Part shown: one piece after another, positions 18,287 to 26,050 of the stretch
How positions within the stretch are numbered: position 1 is the stretch's first letter
Layout: each line of letters starts with the position of its first letter
Source of the DNA: Snodgrassella sp945267035
Lineage (GTDB): Bacteria; Pseudomonadota; Gammaproteobacteria; Burkholderiales; Neisseriaceae
Length of the DNA: 64,000 nucleotides
NCBI RefSeq assembly: GCF_026535915.1
Contig: NZ_JAFNPF010000001.1
Span: 1,178,001-1,242,000 of the forward strand
Direction: 5' to 3'
The notes under the pieces: model-generated
Seen by the model: the letters and a program-made list of their open reading frames with translations, nothing else
Database searches by the model: none
Told to the model about the DNA's origin: nothing
Position numbers and translations under genes: made by a program

Positions 18287-18701
18287 TGGCAAAAAACATC
18301 ACCAAAGCTTATTGCAATTGGAATAGTGTGTTTTAATAAAAATACTGCAATCAATGTGAGATATTTCTGAGCTTTTTTGGTTAAAATGCAATTAAAAATA
18401 AGCTTAATATTTGAGCGCTAATCATGTTTTTTACATTGCCTATGAATGATATTTTTACTATGATAGCCAGATGATCATGTTGCATGAATAGCTATATCCA
18501 CGTCGAATTAATCTATTTGAAAATACTGATTCGCCGAAGAAATGTATTTATTTTCTGCATAAAATTAATCAGATATGCAGTTTTAATGCAATATATTTCG
18601 CAGTACAGCAGGAAAAAAAGTAAAATAAAAAATGCGATATTGCTTCATAAGCAAAATTAATTTAATGTATTATTTTTGTTTTGGTTGTTGAGGAATTATA
18701 T
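18287..18701. other. Spacer before the META-domain lipoprotein
   Basis: Mostly non-coding. A 16-codon frame starting at 18286 (M-A-K-N-I-T-K-A) looks like the truncated start of a further cassette gene. Minus-strand frames at 18111-18354 are shadows of the PAAR-like frame. A GAGGA ribosome-binding site at 18689-18693 belongs to the next gene. Confidence 0.4.
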
Positions 18702-19478
18702 ATGAAAATCAAAGAAATAATGTTATCCGCTCTGATGGCAACCGGTGTTGCTGCCTGCGCAATCAATGCCCCCAGTGATGTTCCGACTGAAGCAATCCAG
18801 CCTCAGCAATTAACTGATTACCAATGGACCGTGACTAAAGCAACTAATCGTCAAGGTCAGCCACTAGCTCAATTCGGCAACAATACGAATGTGAAATTGC
18901 AATTTAATGGACAGCGTTCTAATCTTACTGGAGGTTGTAATATTATTGGCTCAAATTACCAATTGGAGGGTAAAACTATTCAATTTAGTACCCCGGTCAG
19001 TACGATGATGGCTTGTGCGCCAGAAATCATGGCACAAGATACTGCTGTCGCTCACTTTATGAATGGTCAAAAGTTGCATATTGGGCTAATTAAAAATAAC
19101 GAGAATCAACCTAATTTATTGATCGAAAATAAAGAGGGTGATCGTTTGTTATTAAAAGGAGCATTGTCAGCGTCTGCTCAATATGGTCAGCCCACGACGG
19201 TATTTTGGGAAGTTAAATCCACTTGTCAGCCTTCTGAAAAAAATAAAGATCTGTGTGGCTTAATCGTGAGAACTGTTGATTATAACGATGAAGGTATAAA
19301 AGTTAAAACTGGAGAATGGCAGAAATTCACTGGTGAAATCCAAGGCTATAACTCTAATCCCTCTGAATTTCAAGTCATTCGGTTAAATGTTTATAAGGCT
19401 CCTTCCGCAAATGGCGAATTAAAAAACGTTTATATTTTTGATCAAATTATTGAACGTTCTGTAGCTGCAATTAAATAA
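18702..19478 (+). CDS. Lipoprotein with META (HslJ-like) and DUF4377 domains
   Basis: A 258-residue lipoprotein: the signal ends G-V-A-A-C (lipidated Cys19). The META domain (about residues 35-150) shows G-G-C-N and T-M-M-A-C, the two cysteines typical of HslJ-like domains. The C-terminal DUF4377 part has W-E-V-K-S-T-C, W-Q-K-F-T-G-E-I-Q-G-Y and V-Y-I-F-D-Q-I-I-E. HslJ-type proteins are associated with heat and novobiocin tolerance, but the biochemical role is unknown. The start at 18702 is preferred over an in-frame upstream codon at 18681 because GAGGA lies 8 bases before it and the signal peptide then has normal length. It is followed by its own terminator. Confidence 0.82.
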   Translation: MKIKEIMLSALMATGVAACAINAPSDVPTEAIQPQQLTDYQWTVTKATNRQGQPLAQFGNNTNVKLQFNGQRSNLTGGCNIIGSNYQLEGKTIQFSTPVSTMMACAPEIMAQDTAVAHFMNGQKLHIGLIKNNENQPNLLIENKEGDRLLLKGALSASAQYGQPTTVFWEVKSTCQPSEKNKDLCGLIVRTVDYNDEGIKVKTGEWQKFTGEIQGYNSNPSEFQVIRLNVYKAPSANGELKNVYIFDQIIERSVAAIK

Positions 19479-19521
19479 AGATTGCCAACAATGACCGCCT
19501 TTTTAATCGTATTTTAGTAAG

Positions 19522-19548
19522 AGCACGGATTAAAACCGTGCTTTTTCT
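19522..19548 (+). terminator. Terminator of the META/DUF4377 gene
   Basis: Stem AGCACGG/CCGTGCT with a 7-base loop, followed by TTTTTC and more T. It sits 44 bases after the stop codon. Confidence 0.85.
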
Positions 19549-19707
19549 TTTGAGTTTTTGCAAGATATGGCTTAAAGCATGTTTCATGTGCACACAGATT
19601 AACTGGCTTGAGCTTACTCAGTAATCTTTAATATAATCAATTTGTTCAATTAGATAAAAAATAGTCGCAATTGCATACGCCTTACAATTAACCAAAGTGT
19701 TGACTGC

Positions 19708-19999
19708 ATGAGGATTAAAACAGTGATTGTTTCGCTTTTTTTTAAGCAATATTAAGTATGATCAAACTATTCATACATTTAAAGACGACATCATAATAAC
19801 AATATATATATTAGTCTGTTTATTTAATTTGGCGCAGACTGAGAAAGATCAGCAAAATGAAGAAAAAGATATCCTTTATTCAAATTTTAATGGACAACTT
19901 TCCTTCAAAAAATTTCCCTTAGAATATATTGTAACCCTTAAATTTATTATTCCTCCAAAATATCAGATTATTATAAATAAAAACGAATATAGGTCATAA
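19708..19999 (+). pseudogene. Possible frameshifted small secreted protein
   Basis: An ATG at 19708 reads M-R-I-K-T-V-I-V-S-L-F-F, like the start of a signal peptide, and meets a run of eight T. In the frame as written it stops soon after. With one T fewer it would enter the frame that is open to 19999 and give about 96 residues, including a second hydrophobic stretch and a basic, Ile-rich end. I recognise no family, and no strong ribosome-binding site is present. It may be a decayed gene or, less likely, one whose expression switches with T-run length. Confidence 0.25.
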
Positions 20000-20277
20000 T
20001 CCAGCTAAATGGAAATTATCCACATTCCACTGTTTTTGTGCATTAACCAAAAGACTATAGACGATATAGAATAAATTTATTCAATTTACATCTGTATTTA
20101 AATAACTAGTAAATAAAGTAACCCTAAAGATTTTGTTTTATCCAGCAACTACCATATAATCTGTCATCAAATAAGGTGAACATCTAGAGTTGCCATAGGA
20201 AATGATCACTTAAACCAAAAATGAATGCTTACTTTTACACAATACCGATTATTTAATTTATTAATAGGGGACTAAGC
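20000..20277. other. AT-rich spacer upstream of the GST gene
   Basis: No credible frame. A GGGGA element at 20267-20271 serves as the ribosome-binding site of the GST gene. Confidence 0.4.
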
Positions 20278-20871
20278 ATGAAAATATACACTGCACCTGG
20301 AGCACGATCTTTGGCTGTTATCTGGGCTTTGGAAGAAATAGGCCTTCCTTATGAAGCAATACGGGTTGAAATACACACAGATAATGCGGTCGTCAAATCA
20401 CCTCATCCTTTTGGTAAAGTACCATTTTTAACGGAAGGGAGTTTTTCATTAAGTGAAACGTTGGCCATATGCCTTTATATTTGTGAAAAAAAACAAAATA
20501 CATTATACCCTGCGAATTTACAAGAAAAAGCCATCATCAATTCTTTAATCAGTTTTTCAATTACTGACTTAGAAATGCCACTTTCTTGCCTTGCTAAACA
20601 GATATTGTTTACTCCTGAAGATCAGCAATGGCCAGAATTTATCAATTACTTTAAAAACCAAACCATTGAAGTTTTATCTAGGATAGAGCTAAAAGAAACA
20701 AATACATGGCTCATTGGTGATACCTTTACGTTAGCAGATATCTTTTTATCTCATCGATTAATGTTTGCAAAAGCATTTGGCATTACGTTGGACAAAAAGC
20801 TTGAAAACTATCTTCAAAAAGCGATGAGTAGACCGGCGTTTTTGAAAGCTCATAAAATAAATGATCATTAA
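20278..20871 (+). CDS. Glutathione S-transferase family protein
   Basis: A 197-residue GST. The thioredoxin-fold half begins M-K-I-Y-T-A-P-G-A-R-S and contains the cis-proline loop G-K-V-P-F-L (about 45-50) and S-E-T-L-A-I (about 58-63), the glutathione-binding turn. The helical half has the N-capping motif T-L-A-D-I-F-L. Such enzymes conjugate or use glutathione in detoxification; the substrate cannot be told. GGGGA lies 6 bases before the ATG. A decayed HxlR-like regulator remnant follows directly, so the gene may once have been paired with its regulator. Confidence 0.85.
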   Translation: MKIYTAPGARSLAVIWALEEIGLPYEAIRVEIHTDNAVVKSPHPFGKVPFLTEGSFSLSETLAICLYICEKKQNTLYPANLQEKAIINSLISFSITDLEMPLSCLAKQILFTPEDQQWPEFINYFKNQTIEVLSRIELKETNTWLIGDTFTLADIFLSHRLMFAKAFGITLDKKLENYLQKAMSRPAFLKAHKINDH

Positions 20872-21022
20872 TTCTCATTTATTTTACATTTTTGATTAAC
20901 CGCTTCAAGGCGTTTTTTGACCGTCCCTCTTAACTGAATTGGATTTGTTAAGCCCTAAGCAAGTGAGTAGTGAACCTCTACTTTATCGTTACCAATTGAC
21001 TAAATTGGGGCAAAATTATTAA
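20872..21022 (+). pseudogene. Remnant of an HxlR-type winged-helix regulator
   Basis: Immediately after the GST stop, one frame reads I-L-I-Y-F-T-F-L-I-N-R-F-K-A-F-F-D-R to a stop at about 20931. The frame open from 20921 to the stop at 21020-21022 reads L-L-T-E-L-D-L-L-S ... E-P-L-L-Y-R-Y-Q-L-T-K-L-G-Q. Together they follow the HxlR pattern (I-L..L, R-F-x-E-L, L-x-x-L-E, wing ending R-x-E-Y-x-L-T-x-L-G) with an internal deletion and a frameshift. No start codon or complete domain survives. The call rests on pattern recognition only. Confidence 0.4.
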
Positions 21023-21178
21023 TATGTTATTAAGCGGTGCTGTCAAGTGAACTCATTCTTTGTATTATTTTACAGATGAAAACAAGTAAAATCTATTAAC
21101 GGCATCGTTATCGATAAACTTAAAAGCCATATTAAACCAACCAAAACGTTATTTTTAACTGCACACCATCAAGCGAAA

Positions 21179-21203
21179 AAGCAGCGTTTTGACACGCTGC
21201 TTA
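21179..21203 (-). terminator. Terminator of the 21251-21676 gene
   Basis: Stem AAGCAGCGT/ACGCTGCTT with a six-base loop. On the minus strand it ends in TTTTTC and lies about 50 bases downstream of the stop of the small secreted protein gene. Confidence 0.75.
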
Positions 21204-21250
21204 ATGACTGTAAAAAACCTTTTTTGAAAGGTCTACCGCGAATAGTTAGT

Positions 21251-21676
21251 TTATTGTGTATAGCTGAAACGAGTATTAGCAGAAGGATTATTGATGATCA
21301 ATGTATGATACTTTTCTTGCAGCAAATTGCCGCTTTGACTACTACGTTGTATCTCCCCGTCTTTCTTGACGGTATGTTGATAGGTATAGTTCTTATCAGG
21401 TGAGATGGTGAAATACATGGCCTCAGAATATTGGTGACATTCTGGCTGTTTACAATATTTGAATAATTTCACTTGATTGTCATCATTAAAAAAAGCAGAA
21501 GACATACTGTCAATTTCTTTTTCTATTTGCTGCTGTTGCAGGTACATACTGGCTAAGACTTTGCGTGCCTCAATAAATTCATCAGTTAAGTCTGAATGTT
21601 GAAATTCCGTTGCCAATGTGCCGGAACACAGTAAGATCAACACTGTTGTAACCAGAAATCTAGAGAATAAGAACAT
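21251..21676 (-). CDS. Small secreted protein of unknown function
   Basis: A 141-residue protein with a signal peptide (hydrophobic residues 8-20, cleavage near T-L-A-T). The mature part starts with a helical, Gln-rich segment (Y-L-Q-Q-Q-Q-I-E-K-E-I) and has two nearby cysteines in K-Y-C-K-Q-P-E-C-H. I do not recognise a family. The next gene upstream in the same direction is the pilin at 21809-22204, about 130 bases away, so a link to pilus biology is conceivable but not shown. AAGG lies about 10 bases before the ATG, and a terminator follows. Confidence 0.65.
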   Translation of the reverse strand: MFLFSRFLVTTVLILLCSGTLATEFQHSDLTDEFIEARKVLASMYLQQQQIEKEIDSMSSAFFNDDNQVKLFKYCKQPECHQYSEAMYFTISPDKNYTYQHTVKKDGEIQRSSQSGNLLQEKYHTLIINNPSANTRFSYTQ

Positions 21677-21808
21677 TGATCATCGCCTTTAGCAAAAATG
21701 ATACATTGATCAGCTACACAGTAGTGCAGTTAATTGCAAGCTGTATAAGATTTACCAACAGTTGAAATAAAGTGCATTAAAAATGGATTGATGGAAAAGG
21801 TAGGTATT

Positions 21809-22204
21809 TTAGAATGGTGTGCAGTCTTTACCATCAGTGCACAAGAACATTCCCTCTAAACTGTTATAAATTGCACTTTGTTTTTCCTTTTTATTTTTTT
21901 TGGTTGGTTTGGCTGTAATCTTATAGTCATTATCTGAAGCAGCTAGCGTTAAAGTAAAGTAGTCGTTGCTTTTAGTTTGGATTAAATCTGTCGATTTAAA
22001 ACCTGAAAATGAATTGTTTTTATTATAAAAATCTTCCAATTTGCGTACGTTTTCGATAAGATCTGCTCGAGCATTTTCCATTCGGGTTTTCCGAACATAT
22101 TGTTGATAGGTCGGATAAGCAATGGCTGCCAGTACGCCTAGAATAATGACTACAGTCAAAAGTTCGACTAAAGTGAATCCTTGTTGACGATTTGGATTAA
22201 ACAT
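21809..22204 (-). CDS. Type IV pilin-like protein
   Basis: A 131-residue prepilin. The leader ends Q-Q-G and is followed by F-T-L-V-E-L-L, with Glu5 of the mature protein present, then the hydrophobic helix V-V-I-I-L-G-V-L-A-A-I-A-Y-P and Y-Q-Q-Y-V. The C-terminal part has a short disulfide-type loop, C-T-D-G-K-D-C. It is too short and Lys-rich to be confidently the major pilin; it fits a minor pilin or a ComP-like DNA-uptake pilin of Neisseriaceae. After cleavage by PilD it would be assembled in the inner membrane. No other pilus genes lie in the window. Confidence 0.85.
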   Translation of the reverse strand: MFNPNRQQGFTLVELLTVVIILGVLAAIAYPTYQQYVRKTRMENARADLIENVRKLEDFYNKNNSFSGFKSTDLIQTKSNDYFTLTLAASDNDYKITAKPTKKNKKEKQSAIYNSLEGMFLCTDGKDCTPF

Positions 22205-23019
22205 AAATTTTCTCTTTTATTTTATCTGTATTACTGTAAATTGACTTAAATAACATCAATATAGCTGGGTTAATAATATCACATTTTATCAGCTGTGATT
22301 AAGCTTTCTTATGACATTATAGCTGTTTTTAAACATTTCATAAAAGTCCAATCAAATAAATCCATTGGTATCTTTTGCGCAATAATATTCAAAAAAATAG
22401 GGAATTTTAAAAAATCTTCGATTTATTAGTTGGTTAGATTTTGTATCCCAAGAGTTTTAAGAGTTTATATGCTTTGCGGGTATCCAACTTTTAGTTTATC
22501 GAATGTTTCCTGGCAATTTATTTTATACAATTTCCTTGTATCTAATGTTTACATTTTGCTAAGCATCAGCAAAATGTAATAGAGAATGGATGAGATCAAT
22601 TGTTTGCTAGAAAGCAATTTTGCTTTTTTATGGCGATTGGTTTTAATCTTCAAAGCAGTGGTGGCGATATTTGAGAGAATCGCACAAGTTCAATGTGATT
22701 GTTATGACAACGCTAAACATAAGTGTGTTAATTAGCTAAAACTCACTGATTTTAGTCTGCGTGGTACAGCAGGCTAGATGACTAATTTAGTGCCAAATTA
22801 TACAATAATAATATTTAATCAAAATATCTGTTGTACATAATTTACATGTTGGTCGTTTAGCACCAATTGGAGCAACTATTACTGTATCAATTAGTTGATT
22901 GACTCAAAGCAGAATCAAATAAAAATTGAATCATTTTTCTCTGAAGTTAAGTTTTAATTAGTCAAGCTTAAACTCTGTTTTAATGAAAATTTCGTAGTTA
23001 AGCGGCTATTTTCAATTAA
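22205..23019. other. AT-rich spacer with two hairpins
   Basis: About 0.8 kb without a credible gene. It contains a perfect 11-base inverted repeat at 22550-22578 (TACATTTTGCT/AGCAAAATGTA, 7-base loop) and a second hairpin at 22612-22626 (AAGCAA/TTGCTT) followed by a T-run on the plus strand. That second hairpin would be a terminator if anything were transcribed in that direction. Possibly a former gene location. Confidence 0.45.
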
Positions 23020-23056
23020 AAAAGAAGTATTTTATCTTAGATAAAATACTTCTTTT
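23020..23056 (-). terminator. Terminator of metQ
   Basis: Perfect 17-base stem (23020-23036 with 23040-23056) and a 3-base loop, A-rich on one side and T-rich on the other, 16 bases downstream of the metQ stop. Confidence 0.85.
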
Positions 23057-23072
23057 GCACGATGAGTTAAGC

Positions 23073-23948
23073 TTATTTTGCTGCTGAAGCGGCTTGACCT
23101 GTTTGAATACCCCATGACTCAGGATATTTATACCCGGCAAAACGTTTAAAGGCGTATTGTTTAAATTCCTCGGAGTTATAGGCAGCAGTGATGTCTTTAA
23201 CCCATTTGGCATTTTTATCGGCAGTACGAATTGCTGCCCAATTTACATAGGTATAACCTGGTTCCAGAAATAATGCTGAGGAAAATTTGAGTCCTGAACT
23301 GGTGGCATAATTACCATTGATCACTGCAAAATCGACATCATTGCGTGAACGTGGCAGTTGGGCTGCTTCTAATGGTGTTAGTTTTAAGTTTTTGGGGTTA
23401 GCAGCAATATCAGCCAAAGAGGCTTTAAGAGGATTGATATTGTCTTTTAATTTGATCCAGCCAAGTTTATCCAGCATGACCAAGCCACGAGCAAGATTAG
23501 ATGGATCATTAGGAACAGAAATACTGGAACCTTCGGTCAATTTATCTAAATTATCCAGTTTGCCCGCATAGATACCCAAAGGTCCGGTGGGAACCTGAAA
23601 AATAGGCATCAAAGGTAGATTACGTGCTTGCACGAAATCATCTAGATAGGGTTTATGTTGGAAGATGTTAATATCGATAGAATGATCGGCTAAAGCCATG
23701 TTAGGGCGGACATAATCGGTAAACTCTAACAATTTTACTTGATAACCTTGTTTTTCTAATGCCGGTTTAATCTGATCGCGAACCATATCAGCAAAATCGC
23801 CAACTGTGGTGCCAATAATGATTTCTTTTTTTTCGATCGCTTCAGAAGATGCAGTCGAGGTTGTTTTGTCGCCACCACAGGCTGCCAGAGTAAGGGTCAA
23901 TAAGCCAATTAAAAATATTTTCAGGTGCTGCTTCACCATGTTCTCCAT
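23073..23948 (-). CDS. metQ: D-methionine-binding lipoprotein MetQ (NlpA family)
   Basis: Periplasm-facing substrate-binding lipoprotein of the MetNIQ methionine ABC transporter, 291 residues. The signal ends L-A-A-C-G-G, with the lipidated Cys at 24. The binding domain shows I-I-I-G-T-T-V-G-D-F-A, D-I-N-I-F-Q-H-K-P-Y-L, S-V-P-N-D-P-S-N-L-A-R-G and D-V-D-F-A-V-I-N-G-N-Y-A, all typical of MetQ. An internal ATG at 23939 is a possible alternative start. The transporter genes metN and metI are not adjacent, so they must lie elsewhere, as is common in Neisseria. It is probably regulated by methionine supply, but no riboswitch was seen. Confidence 0.92.
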   Translation of the reverse strand: MENMVKQHLKIFLIGLLTLTLAACGGDKTTSTASSEAIEKKEIIIGTTVGDFADMVRDQIKPALEKQGYQVKLLEFTDYVRPNMALADHSIDINIFQHKPYLDDFVQARNLPLMPIFQVPTGPLGIYAGKLDNLDKLTEGSSISVPNDPSNLARGLVMLDKLGWIKLKDNINPLKASLADIAANPKNLKLTPLEAAQLPRSRNDVDFAVINGNYATSSGLKFSSALFLEPGYTYVNWAAIRTADKNAKWVKDITAAYNSEEFKQYAFKRFAGYKYPESWGIQTGQAASAAK

Positions 23949-24054
23949 TCAAAATAAATATCACTGTGTGGCAAAAGGGTACACACAAAATAAAAATGAT
24001 AACAATAGCATGAATCGGTTTTAACAACCAATGCTAATTCTAAGCATAATCTGA

Positions 24055-24678
24055 TTAGATATAGGCATAGACACAAATAAATTGAGCCAGACTGCCTAGT
24101 AGGACAAATATATGCCAAATGCCATGTCCGTGCCGGATTTGTTCGTCTTTGATAAACCAGTAAATGCCAATGCTATAAGCTAAGCCGCCACTAACCAACC
24201 AGAACAGTCCAGCGGCAGACATGCGTTGGATGAGGGGGTAAATCGCAATGATGATTAACCAGCCCATGATGACGTACAAAATCATGGACAATAGCCGCCT
24301 TTCGCTATGCCGTCCTATAGTGAGTTCTTGCACAATGCCGAATATGGCTAATCCCCACGACACGCCAAATAATGACCAGCCCCAACCACCATTGAGTGTA
24401 GTTAGGGTAAAAGGAGTATAGCTTCCTGCTATCAGTAGATATATGGCACAGTGATCAAATTTTTGCAATATGTGCTTAGCTTGATGGGATCTAATTGAAT
24501 GGTATAGGGTAGATACGCCATAAAGGAAGATTAAAGAGGCACCATAAATTGCAGAGCTGACAATACGATACGCGTCTCCATCATGCGCAGATTTAATAAG
24601 TAAAAATACAGTGCCAGTAATGGCCATTATGAGCCCGATGAGATGTGATACGGCATTAAATCGTTCACCATAATACAT
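24055..24678 (-). CDS. trhA: Hemolysin III / PAQR-family membrane protein TrhA
   Basis: A 207-residue protein with seven predicted membrane helices. Family motifs are S-T-L-Y-H-S, K-F-D-H-C-A-I-Y-L-L-I-A-G-S-Y-T-P-F and the C-terminal G-H-G-I-W-H, whose Ser/His/Asp residues bind zinc in related receptors. Bacterial members (YqfA/TrhA) affect membrane energetics and lipid homeostasis; the old name hemolysin III reflects activity on overexpression. The minus-strand neighbour metQ lies about 100 bases downstream. Confidence 0.88.
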   Translation of the reverse strand: MYYGERFNAVSHLIGLIMAITGTVFLLIKSAHDGDAYRIVSSAIYGASLIFLYGVSTLYHSIRSHQAKHILQKFDHCAIYLLIAGSYTPFTLTTLNGGWGWSLFGVSWGLAIFGIVQELTIGRHSERRLLSMILYVIMGWLIIIAIYPLIQRMSAAGLFWLVSGGLAYSIGIYWFIKDEQIRHGHGIWHIFVLLGSLAQFICVYAYI

Positions 24679-25108
24679 AGTTAAATTCTTTTTGTGATTA
24701 TTAGAATAGCTATTCTAAAATTGCTTATCTTAATTTGCTAGAAATGAATTGAGTTTTACGCAGAATGTCAATGTGAAAGAAAGAGAGAATCAGTCTGATC
24801 GATGTCATGGTAAACGCAGACAAAAAATTAGCGTGTTGCTGAGAATTGGTCAAGCTAGTCTTACATTTAATCATACAATGGGATTGCTTGATAATGAGGA
24901 TAATCAATAGTTTGTAGACTGATTAAATTTAATGACAAATTAATTTTATCATGTATATTTGTTGCTACGCTGGTTTCAATTCGCTTGGAATCGCTAAACA
25001 TTTTAGGGCCTTTTTATGAAAATAGCCATAAGCACATGCTGCTTGGCTGTTCAACGAGCAATAAGCACAGTAAAATAGATTTTTTGCAGACATTCAGAAA
25101 TTTTCGGC
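24679..25108. other. Divergent spacer between trhA and glyQ
   Basis: AT-rich and without a credible gene. A 20-codon frame starting at 25016 (M-K-I-A-I-S-T-C-C-L) precedes glyQ, but it lacks codons or structure that would mark it as a leader peptide. Confidence 0.4.
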
Positions 25109-26026
25109 ATGCTAACCTTTCAAGAAATTATATTTACCTTACAAAATTATTGGGCTAAAAATGGTTGTGTGGTTTTGCAGCCGTTGGATATGGAAGTCGG
25201 GGCGGGAACGAGTCATCCGGCAACCTGTTTACGGGCGTTGGGACCTGAGCCATGGTTTGCTGCTTATGTACAGCCTTCACGTCGCCCTAAGGACGGGCGC
25301 TACGGCGAGAACCCGAATCGTCTGCAGCATTATTATCAGTTTCAGGTTGCGTTGAAACCGGCACCAGACAATATTCAGCAATTATATTTGGATTCTTTGC
25401 AACAATTGGGTATCAATCCTCGTCAGCATGATATCCGGTTTGTGGAAGATGACTGGGAAAATCCCACGCTTGGCGCATGGGGTTTGGGTTGGGAAGTGTG
25501 GCTAAACGGCATGGAAGTGACTCAATTTACTTATTTTCAACAGGTGGGTGGTTTGGATTGTTCACCTGTGCTAGGTGAGATCACTTATGGGATCGAGCGT
25601 CTGGCTATGTATTTACAAGGTGTTGAGAATGTCTATGATCTGGTTTGGGCGAAGACATTGGATGGTAATACGATCACATATGGTGATGTCTATCATCAGA
25701 ATGAAGTAGAGCAGTCGGCTTATAATTTTGAATACAGTAATGCTGAGTGGTTATTGGCACAGTTTAATCATTATGAGGCAGAAGCGAAGCGTTTGTTGGC
25801 AGTTGATGATGCTAGTCTTGCTTTACCAGCTTATGAATTGGTCTTAAAAGCCGGTCATACTTTTAATTTGCTCGATGCGCGCGGGGCCATTTCTGTTACT
25901 GAACGAGCAACCTATATCGGTCGGGTGCGAGCTTTAAGTCGTGCCGTGGCACAAAAATACGTGGATAGCCGTGAACGTCTGGGTTTTCCTTTGTTAAAAA
26001 ATCAGACAGCTTTCCAGGCTGCATAA
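25109..26026 (+). CDS. glyQ: Glycyl-tRNA synthetase alpha subunit
   Basis: Catalytic alpha subunit of the tetrameric (alpha2-beta2) glycyl-tRNA synthetase, charging tRNA-Gly. The 305 residues are highly conserved: N-Y-W-A-K-N-G-C, E-V-G-A-G-T-S-H-P-A-T-C-L-R, P-S-R-R-P-K-D-G-R-Y-G-E-N-P-N-R and H-Y-Y-Q-F-Q-V are class II core segments. glyS follows after 24 bases, forming the usual two-gene operon. Confidence 0.97.
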   Translation: MLTFQEIIFTLQNYWAKNGCVVLQPLDMEVGAGTSHPATCLRALGPEPWFAAYVQPSRRPKDGRYGENPNRLQHYYQFQVALKPAPDNIQQLYLDSLQQLGINPRQHDIRFVEDDWENPTLGAWGLGWEVWLNGMEVTQFTYFQQVGGLDCSPVLGEITYGIERLAMYLQGVENVYDLVWAKTLDGNTITYGDVYHQNEVEQSAYNFEYSNAEWLLAQFNHYEAEAKRLLAVDDASLALPAYELVLKAGHTFNLLDARGAISVTERATYIGRVRALSRAVAQKYVDSRERLGFPLLKNQTAFQAA

Positions 26027-26050
26027 TAGATAACGAAAGTAATAAGTAAG

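Noticed and set aside
18111..18354. Two minus-strand frames after the 17580 lipoprotein
   Set aside because: They are antisense shadows of the PAAR-like reading frame on the plus strand.
25016..25078. 20-codon frame before glyQ as a possible leader peptide
   Set aside because: No run of glycine codons and no attenuator hairpins, so no basis for a regulatory leader.
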